NCBI RefSeq assembly: GCF_021442325.1
Contig: NZ_CP087879.1
Coordinates: 124,001-188,000 of the forward strand
Direction of reading: 5' to 3'
Origin: Agromyces marinus
GTDB lineage: Bacteria; Actinomycetota; Actinomycetes; Actinomycetales; Microbacteriaceae
Length of the DNA stretch: 64,000 nucleotides
Position numbers and translations under genes: made by a program. The notes below the pieces were generated by a model that was not told the origin of the DNA, searched no databases, and worked only from the letters and a program-made list of their open reading frames with translations. Of this stretch, positions 9,025 through 15,874 are shown piece by piece; the first letter of the stretch is position 1; the number at the start of each line of letters is the position of its first letter.

Positions 9025-9721
9025 GTTCCCGTTGTTCGGAGGCGCGACGGACACGTCGCGCCGCATCGCCGAGGCCGATTCGGTCGCCGTCATCGGGCTC
9101 GGCCGGTTCGGCAGCTCGCTCGCGCTCGAGCTCATGGCCGGCGGCACCGAGGTGCTCGGCATAGATGCGGATGCCGAGATCGTGCAGGCCCTGAACGGCG
9201 AGCTCACCCAGGTCGTGCGCGCCGACTCGACGAAGGCCGAGGTGCTCGGGCAGCTCGCCGTCGGCGAGTTCGACCGGGTGGTGGTCGCGATCGGCACGGA
9301 CATCACGGCGTCGATCCTCACGTGCTCGGTGCTGCTCGGCATGGAGATCCCCGTGATCTGGGCGAAGGCGGTGACCGAGCAGCACGCGGTCATCCTCGAG
9401 CAGCTCGGCGTGCACCATGTCATCCGGCCCGAGGCCGAGATGGGCCGCAGGGTCGCCCACCTCGTGCGCGGTGCGGCGCTCGACTACATCGAGATCGAGC
9501 GCGGGTACGCGATCGTGAAGACGCCGCCGCCGTCGCGCCTGCACGGGATCCCGCTCGGCCAGTCGGGCCTGCGCAAGGAGCTCGGGGTGACCGTCGCCGC
9601 GTTCAAGCGTCCCGGGGAGCAGTGGCGCAACGCCGACGCCGAGACCGTGCTCGGCCCCGACGACGTGGTGCTCGTGGTCGGCCCGACCCGCAAGGCCGAG
9701 GGATTCGCCCAGCTTCGCTGA
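9017..9721 (+). CDS. Potassium channel regulatory subunit, TrkA/KtrA family
   Basis: A 234-residue cytoplasmic RCK protein that gates the adjacent K+ channel in response to nucleotides. It has an RCK_N Rossmann domain (SVAVIGLGRFGSS near residues 24-36, then an acidic GIDAD) and an RCK_C domain from about residue 150. The TTG start, supported by AAGGAG at 9001-9006, overlaps the trkH stop by 8 bp. Length suits the single-RCK KtrA type rather than the duplicated E. coli TrkA. Confidence 0.9.
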   Translation: MARFPLFGGATDTSRRIAEADSVAVIGLGRFGSSLALELMAGGTEVLGIDADAEIVQALNGELTQVVRADSTKAEVLGQLAVGEFDRVVVAIGTDITASILTCSVLLGMEIPVIWAKAVTEQHAVILEQLGVHHVIRPEAEMGRRVAHLVRGAALDYIEIERGYAIVKTPPPSRLHGIPLGQSGLRKELGVTVAAFKRPGEQWRNADAETVLGPDDVVLVVGPTRKAEGFAQLR

Positions 9722-9729
9722 CTGCCGCC

Positions 9730-9735
9730 TAGGCT
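9730..9735 (+). promoter_or_regulatory. -10 element of a leaderless promoter (M13 peptidase)
   Basis: TAGGCT, 6 nt before the ATG at 9742. It favours that ATG over the in-frame GTG at 9736. Confidence 0.65.
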
Positions 9736-9741
9736 GTGTGG

Positions 9742-11811
9742 ATGACCGACGCGACGCAGCCCAGCGGCATCATCCTCGACGAGCTCGACCCCGAGGTGCG
9801 CCCGCAGGACGACCTGTTCCGGCATGTCAACGGCCGCTGGATCGACCGCACCGAGATCCCCGCGGACAAGGCGAGGTACGGCAGTTTCATCGTCCTCCAC
9901 GAGGAGGCCGAACAGGCCGTGCTCGACATCCTCCAGGAGTCGAGGGGCGCCGAGCCCGGCACCGAGGCGCGCAAGGTCGGCGACCTGTTCGCCTCGTTCA
10001 TGAACGAGGAGCGCGCCGAACTGCTCGGGGCGACGCCCATCGCGGGGCAGCTCGTCGAGGCGTCGCTGCCGGGCACGGTGCCGCAACTGCTCGATGCGAT
10101 CGGCAAGCTCGAACGCCAGGGCGTCTCGGGGTTCGCGCAGCTCTTCGTCTCGAACGATCCGGGCGATCCCGACCGGTACGTCGTCTTCGTCGAGCAGGGC
10201 GGCATCGGCCTGCCCGACGAGAGCTACTTCCGCGAGGAGCGCTTCGCACCCATCCGCGAGAAGTACCTCGCGCACCTCGAGCGGATGTTCGGACTCGCGA
10301 GGATCGGCGACGCGGCGGCCCGGGCGCAGCGCGTCTTCGACCTCGAGACCGAGATCGCCGCCGCCCACTGGACGAACGTCGAGTCCCGCGACGCCGAGAA
10401 GACGTACAACCTGATGCCGTGGGCCGACGTCGTGGCCGCGGCATCCGTCGACCTCGACCGTTGGCGCGACGCGATGGGCGTCGAGGAGGCGACCTTCGCC
10501 GAACTGAACGTGCGCCAGCCGAGCTTCGTCGAGGGCGTCGGCGCCCTGTTCACCGACCACCGCCTCGCCGCGTGGCGCGACTGGCTCGCGTGGCAGGTGA
10601 TCCGCAGTTCGGCCGCGTACCTGTCGAGCGACTTCGTCGAGGCGAACTTCGACTTCTACGGTCGCACGCTCACGGGCGCGCCCGAGCTGCGCGAGCGGTG
10701 GCGCCGGGGCGTCTCGTTCGTCGAGGGTGCGATGGGCGAGGCGGTCGGCCGCATCTACGTCGAGCGGCACTTCCCGCCCGCGGCCAAGGATGCGATGGAC
10801 GAACTCGTCGCCAACCTGGTCGAGGCCTACCGGACCTCGATCACCGGGCTGGACTGGATGGGCGAGCAGACCCGTGCCCGTGCCCTCGACAAGCTCGGGA
10901 AGTTCACGCCGAAGATCGGCTATCCGGTCGCGTGGCGCGACTACTCCGCGCTCGAGGTCGACGCGTCCGACCTGCTCGGCAACGTGCGGGCCGCGACCGA
11001 GTTCGAGTTCCAGCGCGAGCTCGGCAAGATCGGCGAGCCGATCGACCGCGACGAGTGGTTCATGACCCCGCAGACGATCAACGCGTACTACAACCCGGGC
11101 TTCAACGAGATCGTCTTCCCGGCCGCCATCCTGCAGTTCCCGTTCTTCGACGCCGAGCGCGACGCGGCAGCGAACTACGGCGCGATCGGTGCCGTCATCG
11201 GGCACGAGATCGGTCACGGGTTCGACGACCAGGGGTCGCGTTTCGACGGCGACGGCCGTCTGTCCGACTGGTGGACCGAGGCCGATCGTGCGGCGTTCGA
11301 GGAGCGCACGAAGGTGCTCATCGACCAGTTCGACGTGCTGGTCCCGGCCCAGCTGGCCGACGGTTCGGCAGCGGATGCAGGCGAGGCGGCGGATGCCGGC
11401 GGGGTAGCGGATGCCGGCGGCGCAGCGGATGCCGCAGCGGATGCCGGCGAGGCGGCGGATGCCGCGCCCGCCCGCGTCAACGGCGCCCTGACCATCGGCG
11501 AGAACATCGGCGATCTCGGCGGTCTCGCGATCGCCTGGAAGGCGTACGTGCTGTCGCTCGACGGGGCGGAGGCACCCGTGATCGACGGACTGACGGGCGC
11601 GCAGCGCTTCTTCCTCTCGTGGGCGCAGGCCTGGCAGATGAAGGGGCGCGACGCCGAGGTGGAGCGCCTGCTCGCGATCGATCCGCACTCGCCGAACGAG
11701 TTCCGGTGCAACCAGATCGTCCGGAACATCGACGAGTTCTACACTGGGTTCGAGGTCACCGAGGGTGACGCGTTGTGGCTGGACCCGGCCGAGCGCGTGC
11801 GCATCTGGTAG
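9742..11811 (+). CDS. M13-family (neprilysin/PepO-like) zinc metallopeptidase
   Basis: A 689-residue zinc endopeptidase. The zinc motif HEIGH is at about residues 488-492, the third-ligand motif GENIGD at about 586-591 (Glu587, Asp591), and the family-typical C-terminus has NEFRCNQIVRN and a final Trp. There is no signal peptide, so it should be cytoplasmic like PepO. Between the two catalytic motifs lies an Ala-Asp-Gly-rich insertion of about 35 residues encoded by repeated GCGGATGCC units (about 11371-11478). The start is set by a leaderless -10. It follows the trkA-like gene by 20 bp but has its own promoter. Confidence 0.92.
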   Translation: MTDATQPSGIILDELDPEVRPQDDLFRHVNGRWIDRTEIPADKARYGSFIVLHEEAEQAVLDILQESRGAEPGTEARKVGDLFASFMNEERAELLGATPIAGQLVEASLPGTVPQLLDAIGKLERQGVSGFAQLFVSNDPGDPDRYVVFVEQGGIGLPDESYFREERFAPIREKYLAHLERMFGLARIGDAAARAQRVFDLETEIAAAHWTNVESRDAEKTYNLMPWADVVAAASVDLDRWRDAMGVEEATFAELNVRQPSFVEGVGALFTDHRLAAWRDWLAWQVIRSSAAYLSSDFVEANFDFYGRTLTGAPELRERWRRGVSFVEGAMGEAVGRIYVERHFPPAAKDAMDELVANLVEAYRTSITGLDWMGEQTRARALDKLGKFTPKIGYPVAWRDYSALEVDASDLLGNVRAATEFEFQRELGKIGEPIDRDEWFMTPQTINAYYNPGFNEIVFPAAILQFPFFDAERDAAANYGAIGAVIGHEIGHGFDDQGSRFDGDGRLSDWWTEADRAAFEERTKVLIDQFDVLVPAQLADGSAADAGEAADAGGVADAGGAADAAADAGEAADAAPARVNGALTIGENIGDLGGLAIAWKAYVLSLDGAEAPVIDGLTGAQRFFLSWAQAWQMKGRDAEVERLLAIDPHSPNEFRCNQIVRNIDEFYTGFEVTEGDALWLDPAERVRIW
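11371..11478 (+). repeat. Repeated GCGGATGCC units inside the M13 peptidase gene
   Basis: Six in-frame copies of GCGGATGC(C/A), separated by GGCGAGGCG- and GGCGGCGCA-like linkers, encode an Ala-Asp-Ala-Gly low-complexity loop between the HEIGH and GENIGD catalytic motifs. Such irregular tandem arrays can expand or contract. Confidence 0.75.
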
Positions 11812-11902
11812 TCCTCCACCCGTCCCGTCCGAAACCCCGTCGAGCGCACCGCGATGTCGCGGTGGGGGAGCGCACGACCCGAACACGAAAGCCCCCCGAA
11901 CC

Positions 11903-12808
11903 GTGGTCACCTCGCAGGGTTCCGAGCGTCGAGCTCGTCACGCCGGTGGTCGGCGCGGCCGCCATCGCACCGACGAGCCCGCCGAGGACTTCTCGCGCGG
12001 CTTCGACGCGCTCGGGGAGCTCGCGCTCGGCGGCGTCCAGGTGTCGGCGAGGGCGACCGACCTCGCGACGGGGCGTGTGCTGTTCTCGGTCGACGACCAC
12101 GTCGTGATGCCGACCGCGTCGATCGGCAAGGTGCTGCTGCTCGTCGAGGTCGCCTCGCGACTCGGCGATGCGACCCCGGATGCGTTCGCGGTGCTCGACC
12201 GGGCACCGCGCGACGCGGTCGGCGACTCGGGGATCTGGCAGCACCTCCAGACGCCCGCGCTCCCGCTCTCCGACCTGGCCGCCATGGTGGGGGCGACGAG
12301 CGACAACCTCGCCACGAACGTGCTCATCCGCCACATCGGGCTCGAGGCGGTGCGCTCGCGCACCGAGACGCTGGGGCTGACCCGCACCGCGCTGCTCGAC
12401 CTCGTCCGCGACCACCGGGGGCCCGACGACGCCCCGCAGCTCTCGATCGGGTCGGCGAAGGAACTGACCTGGTTGTTCGCCTCGCTCGCGCGCGGCGAGA
12501 TCGTGAGCCCCGAGGTGTCGCAGCGCGTCGTCGGCTGGCTCTCGCTCAACGCCGACCTGTCGATGGTGGCTTCGGCGTTCGGCATGGACCCGCTCGCGCA
12601 CCGTTCACCCGATCACGGCCTGCTGCTCATGAACAAGACGGGAACGGATGGAGGCGTCCGCAGCGAGGTCGGCGTGCTGCGGGGCCCGCGCGCGAGCGTG
12701 GCCTACGCCGTGTCGATGTACTTCGCCGACACCCAGCTGTCGGCCCGTCTCGCGGTGCTCGAGGGCATGCGTCGTGTGGGATCCGACCTGCTCGAGTACG
12801 TGCACTGA
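11903..12808 (+). CDS. Serine beta-lactamase/class A-like fold protein without signal peptide
   Basis: About 301 residues with the three active-site motifs of class A penicillin-recognising enzymes in the right order: SxxK (Ser73-Ile-Gly-Lys76), SDN (133-135) and KTG (245-247). No ExxLN omega-loop glutamate is evident and no signal peptide precedes the fold; the upstream frame runs into the M13 gene, so an unseen exported N-terminus is unlikely. It may be a cytoplasmic hydrolase or esterase rather than a resistance enzyme (inference). The GTG start at 11903 is uncertain because no ribosome site is clear. Confidence 0.72.
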   Translation: MVTSQGSERRARHAGGRRGRHRTDEPAEDFSRGFDALGELALGGVQVSARATDLATGRVLFSVDDHVVMPTASIGKVLLLVEVASRLGDATPDAFAVLDRAPRDAVGDSGIWQHLQTPALPLSDLAAMVGATSDNLATNVLIRHIGLEAVRSRTETLGLTRTALLDLVRDHRGPDDAPQLSIGSAKELTWLFASLARGEIVSPEVSQRVVGWLSLNADLSMVASAFGMDPLAHRSPDHGLLLMNKTGTDGGVRSEVGVLRGPRASVAYAVSMYFADTQLSARLAVLEGMRRVGSDLLEYVH

Positions 12809-12835
12809 CGCCGAGCGCCGGGTCGTCCGCGCCCC

Positions 12836-13003
12836 CTACGGAAGCTGCATTGCGGTGTCGCCGAGGGCGACGGTCGCGACGAGCAGGATCAGGGCGGCCG
12901 CGGTCACCAGGCCGCCCATCAGGAGCGAGAGCGCGGCTCCGAACAGTGTCGCCTTCGACTCCCGTCGGCGGGTCGCGGGTGTCGGGGTTCCTGAGGTCGT
13001 CAT
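12836..13003 (-). CDS. Small single-pass membrane protein (55 aa)
   Basis: A hydrophilic, Thr/Arg-rich N-terminus of about 20 residues is followed by one long hydrophobic segment (about residues 22-50, FGAALSLLMGGLVTAAALIL). The ATG at 13003 has GGAAGGAG a few bases upstream on the minus strand, which strongly favours this start over longer upstream extensions. It is convergent with the beta-lactamase-like gene. I do not recognise a family; it looks like a lineage-specific small membrane protein. Confidence 0.6.
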   Translation of the reverse strand: MTTSGTPTPATRRRESKATLFGAALSLLMGGLVTAAALILLVATVALGDTAMQLP

Positions 13004-13294
13004 GCGGCGCTCCTTCCGGTCGGCGCTCGGCCGGTGCTCGTGGGTCGATCCTCGCAGACACGGGGGCGCCCGCCCGCTGTGAGAATGCCCGGAATGCGGA
13101 GTGAGGACGCCGTAGCGCGTCGCGCGCGGCGGCATCCGTCTGCTGTCCTTGTCGGTGGAGGGGAGTAGTCCCCGCAGGATGCGTCGTCATTCCGGGCCCG
13201 CGATCGGGCCTCGGCGCATCCGGGCCGCGCGACGTCCACGTTCGCGCGACGCTCGGACGAGACCTCCGGTTGCCGAAGACAACTGGAGGAATCG

Positions 13295-14338
13295 ATGGAT
13301 GTCCCCCTGTACGCCTGGTTCGCCGTGCTCGTCGCGATCGTGCTCATGCTGGGGATCGACCTGTTCGCCCACCGACGCGCGCACGTGATCGGCGTTCGCG
13401 AGGCGCTGGGCTGGTCGATCGTGTGGGTGCTCTCGGGCGTGACGTTCGGCGTCGTCGTCTGGAACGCCTGGGGAGCGGAGTTCGGGCAGCAGTACTTCGC
13501 CGGTTACCTCATCGAGAAGTCGCTCGCGGTCGACAACGTCTTCGTGTGGGCGATCATCTTCGCGGCGTTCGCCGTGCCGCGCGAGTACCAGCACCGCGTG
13601 CTGTTCCTCGGCGTGCTCGGGGCGCTCGTGTTCCGCGGGATCTTCATCGCGGCCGGCGCGGTGCTGATCGAGAACTTCTCCTGGATCCTCTACCTGTTCG
13701 CGGCGTTCCTGATCCTGACGGGCATCCAGATGATCCGCACGAGGAACGAGCACGTGCACCCCGAACGGTCGCGGACCTTGAAGCTGTTCCGGCGGTTCGT
13801 TCCGATGACCGACGCGTACCACGGGCAGCGGTTCCTGGTCCGGGTGGGCGGCGTGGTCGTCGCGACACCGCTGCTCGCGGTCCTCGTGCTCGTCGAGGTC
13901 ACCGACATCGTCTTCGCGGTCGACTCGATCCCTGCGATCTTCGCGGTCACGGCCGAACCGTTCCTCGTGTTCACGGCGAACGCGTTCGCGATCCTCGGCC
14001 TGCGTGCGATGTACTTCCTGCTCGCCGACCTGATCCACCGATTCACGTACCTGAAGATCGGGCTCGCCGTGGTGCTGGTCTGGGTCGGGGTGAAGATGGC
14101 GCTCCTGGATGTCGTGAAGATCCCCACGACGCTCTCGCTCGCGGTCGTGGCGGCGATCATCGCGATCGCGATCGGCGCCTCCCTCCATGCGACCCGCGGG
14201 CAGGGCCGACGGCAGGTCCGGGCCCCGTCCGCAGGGCCGTTCCGGATGGCGACGGCGGAGGAGCTCGCCCTGGCGAGACCGGTGTTCCGCGATCGCGGCC
14301 GCGATCGGGACCGCGTTCGGGCTCGCACTGAGCGCTGA
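13295..14338 (+). CDS. TerC-family integral membrane protein
   Basis: A 347-residue polytopic protein of the TerC family (tellurium-resistance C / Alx-like), associated with metal homeostasis and metal loading of exported proteins. Family motifs include SLAVDNVFVWAIIF near residue 77 and EVTDIVFAVDSIPAIFAVT near 200, each with the conserved membrane Asp-Asn or Asp pair. GGAGGA precedes the ATG. A roughly 45-residue Arg-rich tail follows the last helix. It is convergent with the monooxygenase gene, separated by a strong hairpin. The 291 bp upstream (13004-13294) hold no gene I can support. Confidence 0.88.
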   Translation: MDVPLYAWFAVLVAIVLMLGIDLFAHRRAHVIGVREALGWSIVWVLSGVTFGVVVWNAWGAEFGQQYFAGYLIEKSLAVDNVFVWAIIFAAFAVPREYQHRVLFLGVLGALVFRGIFIAAGAVLIENFSWILYLFAAFLILTGIQMIRTRNEHVHPERSRTLKLFRRFVPMTDAYHGQRFLVRVGGVVVATPLLAVLVLVEVTDIVFAVDSIPAIFAVTAEPFLVFTANAFAILGLRAMYFLLADLIHRFTYLKIGLAVVLVWVGVKMALLDVVKIPTTLSLAVVAAIIAIAIGASLHATRGQGRRQVRAPSAGPFRMATAEELALARPVFRDRGRDRDRVRARTER

Positions 14339-14358
14339 GCGCTGAGCGCTGAGGGCGG

Positions 14359-14391
14359 GCGGGCGGGCGACGCGCCCGCTCGCCCGCCCGC
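14359..14391. terminator. Bidirectional terminator hairpin
   Basis: The 12-nt arms GCGGGCGGGCGA (14359-14370) and TCGCCCGCCCGC (14380-14391) pair perfectly around a 9-nt loop between the stops of the convergent TerC and monooxygenase genes. A short run of TGAGCGC repeats lies just before it, over the TerC stop. Confidence 0.7.
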
Positions 14392-14404
14392 AACGGGCGT
14401 CGCG

Positions 14405-15874
14405 TCAGCGCCGGCGGGCCGGGCTCGGGACGAACTCGCGGCCGTCGGCCCGGTCGAGGCGTGCGCGGAACGCCTCGGCGGTCCCCGGCCACAGCAGGGT
14501 GAGCCTGCCGGATCGGTCGTCGACGTACCAGTTGCGGCATCCGCCGGTGAGCCAGGGCGTGGATGCCGCGGCCCGGTCGATCTCCGCGGTGTAGTCGCGT
14601 TCGGCGGCCGGATCGACCCTGAGCACTCCGCCGGCGGCATCCCTGCGGGCGAGTGCGCGCGTGGCGTAGTCCGCCTGGGTCTCGATCATCAGCACCGCGG
14701 AGTTGTGGCCGAGCGAGGCGTTCGGCCCGTTCAGCACGAACAGGTTCGGGAATCCGCTGACCACGGTGGAGGCGAAGGAGGTCATGCCGGCCGACCAGTG
14801 CTCGGCCAGGGTGGTGCCGTGCTCGCCGCGGACCAGCTCGGCGTAGGGCTGGCGACCCGCGCTGAACCCGGTCGCGAGCACGAGCGCGTCGGCGACGAAC
14901 CTCCGGCCCCGCGCCGACTCGAGGGTGCTGCCGTCTACGCCGGCGAGTGCGGACGGCTCGAGGGTGACCGCGTCGGATGCCACGGCGGGATAGAACTCGT
15001 CGGAGAGCAGCACGCGCTTGCAGCCGAAGGCGTAGCGCGGCGTGAGGGCATCCCGCAGGCCCGGGTCGGCGACCTGCGAGTACAGGTGCGATCTCGCGGC
15101 GGCCTGCGCGGCGGCGGCCGCCACACGGTCGCCCGACCGTGAGGCGAATCGGGCCTCGCCCTCCGCGTACAGTCCTGCGCGGAGCGCGGCGAGGGCCTCG
15201 GGGCGCTCGGCGAGCCGGCGACGCTCGGCATCGGAGTAGGTCCGCGCTCCGCGGGGGACGATCCATGCGGGCGTGCGCTGGAAGAGGGTCACGTGCGCCG
15301 CGGTCCTGGCGATCTCGGGCACGAGCTGCACGGCGCTCGCGCCGGTGCCGACCACGGCGATGCGGGCGCCGGCGAGATCTGCCGCGTGGTCCCACCGCGA
15401 CGAGTGGAACATCGGCCCGGGGAAGGTGCCGAACCCGGGGATCTCGGGGATCGCGGGTTCCGTGAGGCGGCCGCACGCGAGCACCAGGACGTCGGCCTCG
15501 ATCGGGCCGCTCCTGCCGCCGACCTCCAGGCTCCACCACCCCTCGTCGCGCCACCGCGCCGCGAGCAGCGGCGTCGACAGCAGCAGGTGCTCGCCCAGGT
15601 GCTCCCGCGCGGCGACGTCTTCGAGGTAGCGCCGGATCTCGTCGCCCGGCGCGAACACGCCGGACCAGTCGGGGTTCGGGTGCGCAGCGAACCCGTACAG
15701 GTGGCTCGGAACGTCGCAGGCGACGCCGGGGTAGGTGTTCTCGCGCCAGGTCCCCCCGACGGATGCCGCACGCTCGAGGACGACGAAGGAGTCGCGCCCC
15801 GCCCGTCGGAGCGCCATGGCCATCGCGAGCCCGGCGAAGCCGGCTCCGACGATCGCGACCTCCACGCGCGTCAT
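14405..15874 (-). CDS. Flavin-containing (Baeyer-Villiger-type) monooxygenase
   Basis: A 489-residue NADPH/FAD monooxygenase. The FAD fold is at residues 7-17 (AIVGAGFAGLA), the NADPH fold near 173-182 (AVVGTGASAV), and the type I Baeyer-Villiger fingerprint FxGxxxHxxxWD at residues 151-162 (FPGPMFHSSRWD). It would insert one oxygen next to a ketone carbonyl; the substrate is unknown. Its ATG overlaps the stop of the CofGH gene (ATGA), so the two are translationally coupled. It is convergent with TerC. Confidence 0.88.
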   Translation of the reverse strand: MTRVEVAIVGAGFAGLAMAMALRRAGRDSFVVLERAASVGGTWRENTYPGVACDVPSHLYGFAAHPNPDWSGVFAPGDEIRRYLEDVAAREHLGEHLLLSTPLLAARWRDEGWWSLEVGGRSGPIEADVLVLACGRLTEPAIPEIPGFGTFPGPMFHSSRWDHAADLAGARIAVVGTGASAVQLVPEIARTAAHVTLFQRTPAWIVPRGARTYSDAERRRLAERPEALAALRAGLYAEGEARFASRSGDRVAAAAAQAAARSHLYSQVADPGLRDALTPRYAFGCKRVLLSDEFYPAVASDAVTLEPSALAGVDGSTLESARGRRFVADALVLATGFSAGRQPYAELVRGEHGTTLAEHWSAGMTSFASTVVSGFPNLFVLNGPNASLGHNSAVLMIETQADYATRALARRDAAGGVLRVDPAAERDYTAEIDRAAASTPWLTGGCRNWYVDDRSGRLTLLWPGTAEAFRARLDRADGREFVPSPARRR

